64,000 nucleotides of DNA from Isoetes taiwanensis (taxonomy: Eukaryota > Streptophyta > Lycopodiopsida > Isoetales > Isoetaceae). The translations under genes and the position numbers were made by a program. The notes below the pieces were generated by a model. It worked only from the letters and a program-made list of their open reading frames with translations. It was not told the DNA's origin and ran no database searches. How positions within the stretch are numbered: position 1 is the stretch's first letter; each line of letters opens with the position of its first letter. Below are positions 28,780-38,898 of this stretch, piece after piece. The DNA is taken from assembly GCA_021234155.1 (NCBI GenBank), contig JAJEKV010000214.1, forward strand, positions 1 to 64,000, given 5' to 3'.

Positions 28780-30336
28780 TAACTCATTTTTCCATATGCT
28801 TTCAAGAACACAAGTGTAAGAAGGAGGAAGCTGATGTTCTGTTTAAAATAATAGGGAATGAGTATGTTGGAATTGTCTCGGCAAAGGAAAAGTCTAGTGC
28901 TGGTACCTTAATCGCATGGAAAAACACGGTTAAGGTGACAACATCAATGTCAGACAGATTTGGAAGGTGGTCCATCATAGTGTGGCAGCAGAATAACCAA
29001 TCATGGGGAATTTTAAACATTTACGCGCATAACAATCCTAGGGGAAGAGGTGCACTATGGGCCTCCCTCAGACATAAAATCAAAAGCTTTGGTAATCACA
29101 TAGCATGGTTAATGCTGGGCGATTTTAATATGGTGGAGACATCAGAAGACAGACGTGGTGCAACATCAGAGCATTGTTAATGGTTTTGAAAAAGAGCGGT
29201 GGGGTAAACCGATAGACGCATTTGGATTTATTAATTTGGAAGGGGATAAAGGTTTCACATGGTGCAATGGTTGGGTGGGGCCGGGGTAGAGCTTACGCTA
29301 GACATGACCAGGTGTTACGTGAATTACAATACACTCGCCACTTCCCCAACCCTTCGTAGAGTAAGTAAACTACAGAGCAATGCGATATCGATCATAATCC
29401 CAGGGTAATTTCATGCGGGGAATGTAGGAAAAAGTCTCAAAACAGTGTTTAAAATGAATATCAAGTATCTGAAAGAGCACGCTTTTTCATCGCAAAATGC
29501 AAAGAAATTTGGCAAGTGGCATTTATAAAAGACTCGGGCATGAAGGCCCTTGGCTGACACTAGCAAATATTAAGCAATTTGCTAAAGCTGTGGGGGAGAG
29601 AAAAAAGTGAGGAGGAGAGAGCATCTTTGGACAAACTATACTGATCATTTGACAACCCTCGAGGAGCGGGGTCCCAATGATGGTATAGAAGAGAAAAATG
29701 CTTGGATGAGATTAAAAAAGTCGAGGAGACCAGGCTATCGAGAAACGAAGCAAAGGCGAGGTTTAACTTGGCTTAGGCAAGCGGATAAATGCTCTAAGTT
29801 TTTCTTTTAAAAGTTTTGCCAAGCGGTGAGAGGTGGTCAACGACATTATCTAGCATTACACTTGATGATGGGTCGATACTTAAAACTTGTGATGGGCTCC
29901 ATAAGTTTCTTCACGATCACTTTCAAAGCTTCTTCGGTGAAAAGCGTATGCCGTTCGGGGCGAGTTTGAAGAGTTTGTGGTTTCCAAGGTGTCTCCATCA
30001 TAACAAATGAGCAACACCAAATGTTGAGCCGCCCACTATCCATAGAGGATTTGCATGGTGGTCATCGCCCTCGACAAAGAGAAGTGTCAGGGGATGGATG
30101 GGATTCCAATAGAGTTTTTCAGGTTTATTGGGAATGGATTAAAAGCGATGTATTCTCATCTTATCTGAGACTTCCTACAAGCGGACCAACCGGATCCCAA
30201 GCTAAATCTGAGGTTGTATTGTTTTGACTCCAAGGGAAAAAGACCCACGTACTATCAATTTGGAGACCCATCACATTCTTTGTCGGCATTCTATAAGATA
30301 ATAGCAAAGGAATGGCGGAGAAAATAAAGCCCATAC

Positions 30337-31424
30337 TTGCGAAACTCTCCCCAGATCCGGTCGGGTTTTCTCCCAGGAAGGAACATTCTGCACAATATAG
30401 CAGCAGCTTTTGAGGGTATGTATTGGGCTAAAAACACAGGTCAAAAAGTAGCTTACATCAAGTTGGACTTTACTAAGGCATACGATAGCATCAGGTGGAG
30501 CTTTTTATATAAAATGCTGTTAAAATTGGGTTGCGGGGAATTTTTTACTGGAAGTGTGAAGAGATTACTTCACTCCGCATGGGCCTCTGTTCTTCTCAAC
30601 GGGGAGTCCTCTCCTATATTCGTCATTGAAAGAGGCATTAGACAGGGATGCCCACTAGCCCCATTTTTATTTAACATAGCGGTGAACTTTTTCTCACGGC
30701 TATTTCTGAGGCCTCAAGGGATGGTCTAGTAGAAGGTCTTCAAATGGGGGATGGATCTCGGCCGGATATGCAATCAATACCTTGAGATGACTCTTTTTTG
30801 TTTCTAGTAGCAGAGGAGAGCAATCTAAAGAATGCCAGTCAGTTGTTAGATACTTTCTCCTTGGCCTCGGGATGTCTCATCAACTGGAAGAAATGCTCGG
30901 CGCAATGGGCTGGGGAAGGACCACATCCCAGGTGTTTAGAGCGCCTCCCGTGGAAAATCATAAAAGATGGGGAGTATTCTAACCTTCTTGGAATCCCAGT
31001 GGGAATTAAAGTACCCTCAACAAAAGTATGGGATGAGTTGATATTAGGATTACAGAAGCATCTGAATTGGTGGAAAGTCGCAAAACTATCATTGGCTGGC
31101 AGGATAGTAGTAGCGAAGCATGTGCTGTGCAGCACGCACATCTACGTCTCATCTCTCCTCATAGCCCCACCAGAGAAAGTAAAAGAAATGGAAGGGACAA
31201 TTAGAAACTTTGTGTGGGGAGGCAACGAGGAAGGAGCACTAGTGAAAATAGCATGGTGGAAATGTAAAAGAGATAAGGAAGAAGGGGGAATAGGCATGAT
31301 TGACTTAACCCTACAAAGCAAAATACTAGTAGCCAAAAGCATGTGGAATATTTTAGAGGAGAAAACGAAGTCACCAGGCCTAACTCATAGCGCAGGCCAT
31401 ATGCTTCTCCTGCACACATGCTAA
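30337..31424 (+). pseudogene. LINE reverse transcriptase fragment
   Basis: The first frame (to 30729) has RSGFLPGRNILHNIAAAFEG, AYIKLDFTKAYDSIRWSFL (RT motif with catalytic Asp) and GIRQGCPLAPFLFNIAV. The second frame (30798-31424) resumes at DSFLFLVAEE and carries the thumb (LLGIPVGIKVPS, KLSLAGRIVVAKHVL). Between them the (F/Y)ADD active-site motif is destroyed: the text at about 30778-30791 gives a stop just before the second Asp. A missing base or two at a CAG in that spot would account for it. Confidence 0.85.
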
Positions 31425-31514
31425 AGTATCAGCACAAGTATCTCTTCCATGGTCTCTATTTTATGGCTTGAAACCAAGTTCTGAGGCCTCACAGGTCTCA
31501 TTTCCGCGTGGGAT

Positions 31515-32435
31515 GTGGTGAAAGAGCTCTTCACAGTGAATATCAGTAATTGTGCAGCGAGTACTACTCCACCATGGTGGATTCCAGTCAACTACCGCAA
31601 TAAGAATGGTCCTTTAGCCCTTTTGGCTGACATCAGAGTGGTGAGAAGATGGATCAACTGTGGCATTGATTCATGTGCAATGTGGTATGAAGGTGGTCAG
31701 TTAACAGAATGGATGGTATTCAAGCAGAAATTCGGCCTCCAGAATAACGACAAAACAATGTGGGAATGTATTGCAGTAAGCCTTCCAAACCACATAAATA
31801 GCACGAGTAAGAAACCTTGGGTTCTCGATCAATCTGTGCAGGCGGGGTCATTTGTGAAATCAGCATATAAGCGTTTGAAGACAAAAGGTACTTTATTGCT
31901 ACCAGCTCAATGGAATGTGCAAGTCACTGACACACAGCTGAAGGAAATTTGGAGGGGTGTATGGATAAAACTTCTCCCTCCCCGAGTGAATTCTTTTTTA
32001 TGGCAAGTAATTCATAGGGCTCCTATGGTAAACAGAAGGGTATCCAAATTCAAAGCTGACGTGAGCCCTCTATGTCCATTGTGCAAGATGGAGGAAGAGT
32101 CTCTGGAACACTGCTTAGCAGAGTGCACTGACCTGCAAGTTGTGTGGCCATGGTGCATGGATATGTTCAACATTACACTGGGGACCAACGATCTCCTTCT
32201 AGGTAGATATCCAGTAGAATGGCCAGTCTCAAAACGCAAAGCTTTTCATATCGTCAGATCATGGGCATTATGGGTCATATGGAAAAGGCGCAATTCGTTC
32301 ACTCTAGGCAAAGAAGCATATACTACAGCCACACAAATACTGCACACGCTCATAGAGAAGCTTAGAAAGTTCAAGTGTGTGGTCGAAGATGATGTTTCCC
32401 TTGTTTGGGAGACCTTCATCAAACTACCACCTTAA
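31515..32435 (+). pseudogene. LINE ORF2 C-terminus with zf-RVT domain
   Basis: An open frame of 306 codons covers the end of ORF2. It contains LKEIWRGVWIKLLPPRVNSF, followed by SPLCPLCKMEEESLEHCLAE, the Cys/His pattern (CPLC...HC) of the plant zf-RVT domain. The last helices end in FIKLPP just before the 3' UTR. The frame is intact here but is disconnected from the RT by a shift near 31424-31500. Confidence 0.85.
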
Positions 32436-32609
32436 GAAGAAGGCATCTACATGCAGTCAAAAAGGGCTTTGTAGCTATCCCCTCTTCAAACTTGTTCAGG
32501 AGGGTGTCTATCTGCTATAAGGCTGTGTAATAGTTTACCTATAAATGGAAAATTCTTTATCCTTCAAAAAAAAAAAAAAAAAAAAACATAGGGCCCAATT
32601 ATATGGGGA

Positions 32610-33115
32610 CTTTGACACTCATTCTTCTAAGAAAAACAAAGGGTTCAATTTCTCTACACATAAGGAGGGGCTATCGGCCAAAGATCCCAAACACTCCATG
32701 TGCCTATACAAATTGTAGATGAGTATGGCCCTCCACTAATCAGTTTAAAGGAGTTAACACTCATTTTTCTAAGAACAACATGTGGTCCAATTTCTCTATA
32801 TATAAAGGGCCATGGCCAAAGATCCCAAACACCCCATGTGCTTAGATAAAAAGTAGATGAGTATGGCCCTCCACTAATCAATGTAAAGGACTTAGCATTC
32901 ATTCTTCTAACAAAAACATAGGTTCCAATTTCTCTATATATTGACCTATCAATGTAAAGGACTTAGCATTCATTCTTATGACAAAACCATGGAGTCCAAC
33001 TTCTCAATCCATAAAGGCCATCGGCCAAAGATCCCAAACACTCCATGTGCTTATACAAAAAATACAAACGGGTATGGCCCTCCACCAATCAATGTAAAGG
33101 ACGTAGCACTTGTTT
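32610..33115 (+). repeat. Tandem array of ~140 bp units upstream of kinase gene
   Basis: Marker text (A)CACTCATT.TTCTAA / GCATTCATTCTT occurs at about 32615, 32757, 32895 and 32966, giving periods of about 142, 138 and 71 (one short unit). Each full unit contains GGCCAAAGATCCCAAACAC, a CCATGTGC block and TATGGCCCTCCAC. Copies differ by roughly a tenth of their bases. The array starts directly after the LINE poly(A) tail and ends about 500 bases before the kinase start codon. Open frames through it are by-products. Confidence 0.85.
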
Positions 33116-33260
33116 TTAGATTCAAGCTCAATGTTACAGAAAAAGACAAAGAATATGACGAGAGGTGCTTGTTTGTTGCAGCTGCAAATTCTTTTAGTGA
33201 ATGGATTTAAAAAAAAAAAAGAAAAAAGAAAAAATTTAAGCTTCAAATGAATGGCATCTT

Positions 33261-33451
33261 CGTAAAGTTAGGGGGGAGGATATTTCCCCATATTACAAGC
33301 GATCTTAAAACTTATAATCTGCTGTAGCTCGCTTCCTGTCCTCCGATGCTGGCTTCATCTCCTCCGATACTGGCTGATAACGGAGTAATCAATTTTTTGT
33401 GGCTACGATGGCGCCACGTGGCAAGAAATATCCTCCCCCCTTAACTTTACG
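33261..33451. mobile_element. MITE-like element with ~25 bp inverted ends
   Basis: The left end CGTAAAGTTAGGGGGGAGGA (33261-33280, continuing TATTT) is mirrored on the right by AAATATCCTCCCCCC then TTAACTTTACG (33426-33451), with one extra T. The 191-base interval has no coding potential. The size and terminal inverted repeats fit a non-autonomous DNA transposon. I could not define a target-site duplication. It lies 165 bases upstream of the kinase ATG. Confidence 0.7.
33413..33422. promoter_or_regulatory. Perfect palindromic G-box / ABRE-like site
   Basis: GCCACGTGGC is a 10-base palindrome with the CACGTG core bound by plant bZIP and bHLH factors. It sits inside the right part of the MITE-like element, about 195 bases before the kinase start codon. 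Whether it is used is unknown. Confidence 0.45.
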
Positions 33452-33615
33452 TTAGAAAATGTTCGCCCGCAGGCCCTTACGCGGGGTGCGGACCAGGCTC
33501 GTGCGGGGGAACATTATCTCTAACAAAAAGTTGCCATCCAACATGAATGGCAACTCCAAGAGTTGCCCTTGAAAAACATGGAGCTACCACCAATCAATTT
33601 TAAGGCTTGGTAACC

Positions 33616-35865
33616 ATGTTCATCAAGAATTCCCTTTTAGGTGGATCAAGGAAAGGAATTGATATCTTTGGATCAGGCTTGAAACATGGTGTCAGATCTT
33701 GCGAATGGGTGGAAGATTTAGCGGCTCTCCCTTCCAAGATTGACGAAATTTTAACTCGAAACAAGGGAGCTCTGATCTATGAAAAACAGTGTCTTGTCTT
33801 TAAACGTTTGGTTCATTTAGTGGCAGAGGATGCTCGAGAATGGCCTGCTCGGCTTACAAAAGAAGCAACAAGGTTTCGTTATACTGCGGGGGGAATAGAG
33901 CTGCTTAGGGTTCTAAACAGCGGCATGGAGATCATTCAAGTCTGTGCAGACAAAGAGTTTCCAGGTGTGCTCTTCACAATTTTAGGCAGTTTTGGTCAAT
34001 TTCGGGAAATTATTGACGATGTCAAAAGATACTGCCAGTTTATTCATCGTTTTCTGGGGCTTAGTATAAAATTCATAAACAATATGGAGCATAAATGCAA
34101 TCTTTTGCAGGCACAGCTTACAGAAGCATATATACAGGACAAGCTTGAATTGTTGAAGGGTCTAAAGGCGTGGAAATCTAGATTATGTCCAATGCGCAAT
34201 ACTAGACCGCTCAAGAATCTCCCTCGTAATTTTGTTTCTAATTCGCTGATTCCACTTTTAGAAACTGGGCTTATCCCAACTACGTCCTTCATTGACAACA
34301 AAAAACTAGTTCAGACCAACTTATTGGGAAGGGGAAGTTTTGGGAGCGTTTTTAGGGCGCGGTGGTGTAACTTTGATGTGGCTGTAAAAGTTTTTGGATC
34401 TGAAAGCTCGACTATTGACAAAGAAATTGATGTGTTTAGCAAAATGATGGGCGCTGATTCATCCCATATTGTGCAAATGTTAGGGCATTGTCACAGAAAA
34501 GTTACTATAGGCCAAGGTATTGCGGAGAAAACATGTTTTGAAAGATTGCTCCTTTTAGAGCTCATGAATGCAGATTTGGGATCGCTTATAGAGAAAAACA
34601 TAATAACGAATCTCTTGCAGTCAGTTGATATTATCTTACAAATTGGTAAGGCAATGAAGCATCTGCATACTAATGGGGTGATCTATAGAGATTTAAAGCC
34701 CTCTAATATTTTGATAAAGCCAAGAGGTACTAACAATGAAGGTTGTTACCTTATCAAGCTGGCTGACTTTGGTACTTCGAAAACAAATTTTAGCACAGGT
34801 CGTCATACTGCAGAAAGAGGCACACATATTTACATGGCTCCCGAGATGAGGGTAACAAATGACGAAGGTGAGGGCAACTACACCAAGAAGGTGGATGTCT
34901 TCAGCTTTGGAATAATATGTTGCGAAATTCTTACTGGACAACGCGTGAATCCTCAAAATAATCAGAATGATGAGCAGGAAAGGTTGTTACACAAACTTCT
35001 CAAAAAAGACATTCTTATCAGACTCAAGACTTTGGTATGTAATTGCTTGGAACATCAGGGGGATAAGCGTCCTACATTTGAACAAGTATGTGATGAATTG
35101 TGGCTTATAATGGAAGAGCTCTTGATCATACAACCTGGCAAATGCAACTGCAACTGCAATATTCATATAGTGCAGCATGTGATGCATCAATACCGATGGC
35201 CATATGCATCAACTCTAGTTAACATGATATTTTTTTTGCCCATGCTTGACACTTCTGGGCGTGTTAATTCTGAGTCTCTTTGGATCACCATAAAGAACCA
35301 TCTCCATGATTTTAAAGGGAATCCAAAACTGGGAGAGACATCTAGACCATTAGGCCTAGCTGTTGATGAAATCCAAGACCAAGACGGACACCAAAAAATG
35401 CTTGGCATTTCAGAAATGAATTATTCTTTTATTGGAAGACTGCTTCCAGATGTACTCAATTTACTAAGAGCCCATACAGATATTGGTGGCATTCACATCA
35501 ACTGGCCAGATGATGGGGATGCAAGGCTAGTTAATGTGCTGGAGCAGCTGCGAAGAGCACTACCTCCTTACTTTTGCATTTGTGTATCTTGCCATGTATC
35601 CTCACTTGTGTCACTCAGAAGCGTCAGCTTTACCTTGTTTGATAGGCTCTACGTCAATTTCAGCGACTCCGAAGATTTCAATTTATCTCTGTTGTATACA
35701 GGTCTACCCAGAGCTGACATGTCCAAGATTTTCATCCAACACGGATACGTTACGGCCACAGATTTAGGGGATATTGTCGGGTCCTCTAAACACATGGAAG
35801 AAATAAAACAAATCCCGCAGACGGATTTAGGTGGCATAGCGTTGCCTTACCATTTTACTTCTTGA
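33616..35865 (+). CDS. TKL-type protein kinase with C-terminal GH18-like pseudoenzyme domain
   Basis: Single uninterrupted frame of 749 codons. The first in-frame ATG is at 33616, with A at -3 and an in-frame stop at 33601 upstream. Residues 1 to about 200 are helical with no signal peptide, reminiscent of the helical-bundle N-termini of plant MLKL-like kinases. The kinase (about 233-500) is complete: GRGSFGSV at 238-245, Lys258 in VAVK, YRDLKPSN with Asp359, DFG at 384-386, APE at 408-410, and Arg485. After a CNCNCN stretch, residues about 535-749 follow the order of a GH18 (chitinase-like) barrel: MIFFLPMLDTSGRV, KMLGISEMNYSF, LLRAHTDIGGIHINWP (622-631), LLYTGLP (to 698), and LGGIALP near the end. 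The usual DxxDxDxE is replaced by GGIHINWP, so no hydrolase activity is expected. No membrane segment is seen, so it is probably cytosolic. The kinase call is firm. The GH18 call rests on pattern reading by eye. Confidence 0.9.
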   Translation: MFIKNSLLGGSRKGIDIFGSGLKHGVRSCEWVEDLAALPSKIDEILTRNKGALIYEKQCLVFKRLVHLVAEDAREWPARLTKEATRFRYTAGGIELLRVLNSGMEIIQVCADKEFPGVLFTILGSFGQFREIIDDVKRYCQFIHRFLGLSIKFINNMEHKCNLLQAQLTEAYIQDKLELLKGLKAWKSRLCPMRNTRPLKNLPRNFVSNSLIPLLETGLIPTTSFIDNKKLVQTNLLGRGSFGSVFRARWCNFDVAVKVFGSESSTIDKEIDVFSKMMGADSSHIVQMLGHCHRKVTIGQGIAEKTCFERLLLLELMNADLGSLIEKNIITNLLQSVDIILQIGKAMKHLHTNGVIYRDLKPSNILIKPRGTNNEGCYLIKLADFGTSKTNFSTGRHTAERGTHIYMAPEMRVTNDEGEGNYTKKVDVFSFGIICCEILTGQRVNPQNNQNDEQERLLHKLLKKDILIRLKTLVCNCLEHQGDKRPTFEQVCDELWLIMEELLIIQPGKCNCNCNIHIVQHVMHQYRWPYASTLVNMIFFLPMLDTSGRVNSESLWITIKNHLHDFKGNPKLGETSRPLGLAVDEIQDQDGHQKMLGISEMNYSFIGRLLPDVLNLLRAHTDIGGIHINWPDDGDARLVNVLEQLRRALPPYFCICVSCHVSSLVSLRSVSFTLFDRLYVNFSDSEDFNLSLLYTGLPRADMSKIFIQHGYVTATDLGDIVGSSKHMEEIKQIPQTDLGGIALPYHFTS

Positions 35866-37383
35866 ATTTTCTTCCACTTTTAAGTGTTAAATAAGTTCAA
35901 AACATTGTATAGACGATGGTATTCCGATATTGTTGGCCCTGCATTATGTAAACTTCCTGTATTAAATGTCAAATTTATCCAGTATATTTTTGCCTTACCT
36001 TGCCTTCCCGGTGCCAAATTTGAAGGCGTTTCTAACTTGTAATCCGTGCAGGCCCACTATGTCCTCCAAGATTCGTATATCAGAATATCTTGTCTTCTTT
36101 TGGGCAATCAGCTGGCAATGCCGTAAATATGGGACGTGATCGTGTTTTAACCAGCCTTAAATCGAAAAAAATCTGCTTGAAATATTTCAAGATGTGGTTA
36201 TAACATGTCAAAGACCCACATATACCACGAACATACTCGTGGTTTAAACATGGCGGCGTCCGATATTTACAGCACTCGAGCTGAATCAGCTGCCTTGCTA
36301 TCATGACAAAGTGTTTGCATTTCGTCCATCTGTTAGCCCAATCAAGCATCTGCTACTCTGTCAGGAAACCCTAGTACAGGCAACAGACCTAGTTTTCATT
36401 AATTCCATTATCCATTACAATGGTTCGTTTCAAACTTTGCACAACATGTTAGGTAATGAAATAAGGGTGCTCTGTAGTCGTTATCCATCCTTAACAACCT
36501 GGCCCTCAAGTTTTATAGCTGAGATAAGATCTCAGCTGTTGGTTGCAGTGGTGTTACCCACCAGTAACACATTGGAAAGCACATAAACACCTAGTTTGCT
36601 ACACCAAATGGCCATAAACATCTAGCTTGTCATGGAAACCACCACAAAAACCGAGCTGGAAGGATTTCGCCCTGCATTACAAGCAGGCAACAACATAATG
36701 TCTCCTAACCAATTTTTGCATTATAGGGAAGGCCATGTGCGGAGCCATTTTGACATGCCAAGGAAGGCATGCAAATGGCCTTCCCTGTATACAGAAATGC
36801 CGACAAAGTGATTTGGGAGAGAATTTTTGACATGGTCTTCTCACCTTTATTTAGAATATTTTAGAATTGAATTGAATGCACAATGCTTTGCCCCGCCTAA
36901 GCTAGAAAATGTTAAAATGAGCCCTCCTTTTGCTTAAAAACATGACAAGATAAGGTCACGCCTATTCAATATTGTTCTTATGCATCAGTGTTGATAATAT
37001 TTTCAAATTCTGAGCATATTTTGTCTTAAGGAAATTTGTACATAAGAAGAGTAGATGATAGATTCTGCATTAATAGCTTTATATGTCAATGACTGCAAAA
37101 TGAGTGCAAGCAATAGAATATTTCTGGATGGATGCAAAGCCATCCTAAAAGCCAGATTTCATACGAGTGATCTTAATGGTTTCAAGAAAACTGGGGTTTT
37201 GGGGAGGGGAGGGGAAGGGGAGACCAAATAAAAGTGTACAATATTTGAATTCCAATTCAAAATATCGTGCATCCAAGGGAAAGATACCTAAATAAATACT
37301 AACAAATTTGAAAATGCCAAATATGATCATATCAGATACCAGGGATTGAGCTTTAATAACACGACACATGAAAACAAACGAAG
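35866..37383. other. Downstream region of kinase gene, no further gene
   Basis: AATAAG at about 35889 could serve as a polyadenylation signal for the kinase. Two short perfect hairpins occur: AGCTGAGAT/ATCTCAGCT around 36518-36538, and GTGTTAC/GTAACAC around 36551-36570. A frame of 91 codons at 36311-36586 has no recognisable motif. The rest is AT-rich. Confidence 0.5.
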
Positions 37384-37893
37384 TTGGTACCAGGGAAAAA
37401 ATTAAGGAACTTTTATATTCAAAGTGGTGAAATAGACTTGGCTAAAGTATGCCAAAATTTGAGGTGAAAGCTTCTAATGTTTAGCTAAACTTTCTAAATT
37501 TTGCCACCTATACTTTCTTACGTTTGGCTAAACTGTTATTTAAAAAAGAAAAAATCTTCTATCTTTTGACTATTTTGCACTAATTTAAGACTGAAATATT
37601 AACTGACCATAATAAATATAAAGGCTATAGGATAATTTGGCTAAAGTACACTAAAATTTGACGTAAAAGCTTCTAAGTTTTGGCTAAACTTTCCAAATTT
37701 TGGCACTTACACTTTCTTGCGATTAGCTAAAGTTGGACGAAATGGAGGTGGGGCGTGAAATAGACTTGGCTAAAATTTTATTTTTTTTAGCCCAAAAAGG
37801 GCCATAGTTTAGCCAATGTTTTTTCAAACAAGGTCAAAATTTCGCCATTTAGCTAAGTTTAGCCACTAATTTTTTCCATGGTTGGTACCATAA
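37384..37893. mobile_element. Inverted-repeat element with internal GGCTAAA repeats
   Basis: The ends are inverted copies: left TTGGTACCAGGGAAAAAATTA, right AATTTTTTCCATGG then TTGGTACCA. Inside, GGCTAAA or its complement TTTAGCC/TTAGCTAA recurs many times. A block of about 100 bases (GGCTAAAGTA...AAGCTTCTAA...CACTTTCTT.CG) is repeated at about 37440 and 37643. It has no coding potential. The pattern resembles non-autonomous DNA transposons with subterminal repeats. It ends where the (AGAAT)n run begins. Confidence 0.55.
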
Positions 37894-37895
37894 TT

Positions 37896-38010
37896 AGAAT
37901 AGAATAGAATAGAATAGAATAGAATAGAATAGAATAGAATAGAATAGAATAGAATAGAATAGAATAGAATAGAATAGAATAGAATAGAGAAGAATAGAGT
38001 AGAATAAAGT
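37896..38010. repeat. (AGAAT)n array, read as tail of a - strand LINE
   Basis: About 20 uninterrupted AGAAT units are followed by a few imperfect ones. Immediately to the right is the C-terminal end of a LINE ORF2 on the - strand, so on that strand the array is an (ATTCT)n 3' tail. The other - strand LINE at 41.2 kb also ends in a pentanucleotide repeat. Confidence 0.85.
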
Positions 38011-38880
38011 CGACCTAGTGGCCCTTGGACTTATGTAGCATTTGCGAGCTTCCTCCATTGAAGGGCGCTACTAGCATGCAAAACAATGTTGTTCTAGCCA
38101 TCATGCGGGCTTAGCTTGTCATTGTATACCTACACCCTGCTTATAATTGGCTTCTTGGCCATGCAGGTGTTATCTCTAGCTTTAAAGATGTACATTGTGG
38201 ATTCCTCTGGCTTACATCAAGTGTTGATCAGATTAATGAACCCTTTATCTTTGTGCACCCCACGGTGTCTAATCGTCATTTTTTTAATAGCTTTTGCAAG
38301 GTCCACTAACATGATATCTTTTTTCATCAATATAGTATTGGGAGGTCCCAGCTGACTTGTGTGGATCCTTATATCTGCATATGCCGGGCATTCACTGAAC
38401 ATGTGCCTCTTATCTTCTATCTTTTCCATAACCGCATTACGCATATTTGATGCGTCTCATCAATTTTCCTCTATCTCGTGGCGGAGGCCATATTCGGTCA
38501 GGCCATGACTGCCCATTCTTAATCTCGCTATCACGTCCCTATTTGTTTTATCAATTGTACATTTTTTATGTAGTTCCTGACCAATATGGCCTTTTGGGTT
38601 ACATACCTTTAATAGCCAATCTATTTTGGGTCATGGATGTTTATGTAGCCAAGCCCTCATTGCTGTGTAAATCTAGAAGTCATCTCAGACTTTCTCCCTG
38701 AGGATATGGTTTAGTTCTATTCCCATTTTCCTTGTCTGCATCGATATATCATGGAACCAACCTTGGCCTATTAGCAGATGTTGCGTAGCCAATTTTGTAA
38801 TTGCTATTGTTGATAGCTTATTCAAATTTATGTTTCCGTTGTCTTTCAGCAGGTACTAGATTGTTCTTTCCCGTACCCTT
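38011..38880 (-). mobile_element. 3' fragment of a LINE (ORF2 C-terminus)
   Basis: On the - strand a decayed but continuous protein can be read: LSTIAITKLATQHLLIGQGW, then TNRDVIARLRMGSHGLTEYG and RHMFSECPAYADIRI. This parallels the C-terminus of the LINE at 41.3-42.1 kb (FFECPAYEYIRD). A few stops interrupt it. The clean last frame is 38217-38444 (75 codons). The sequence ends at the (AGAAT)n array, which acts as the 3' tail. Confidence 0.75.
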
Positions 38881-38898
38881 ATTACCATGGATTTTTTT

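Larger units (their letters stand above)
28780..32587 (+). mobile_element. Plant L1-like LINE, 5' truncated, with poly(A) tail
   Basis: Protein pieces follow LINE ORF2 order on the + strand. An APE-type endonuclease lies at 28800-29170 (FQEHKCKKEE, LIAWKNTVKV, WLMLGDFNMVETSEDRRG). A broken linker and reverse transcriptase cover 29600-31424, and a C-terminal zinc-finger region 31515-32435. After the last stop is a ~130-base 3' UTR, and the element ends in about 22 A residues after TTTATCCTTC. ORF1 and the first residues of the endonuclease are missing. The frame shifts about six times, and several shifts lie at CAG/CTG sites, so decay may be overstated. No clear target-site duplication was found by eye. 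Confidence 0.9.

Noticed and set aside
33004-33246. Coding frames through the 140 bp tandem array (both strands)
   Set aside because: They repeat with the array period and share no features of real proteins.
33607-33615. A kinase start at the TTG nine bases upstream of the ATG
   Set aside because: Non-ATG starts are rare in plants, and the ATG at 33616 has A at -3.
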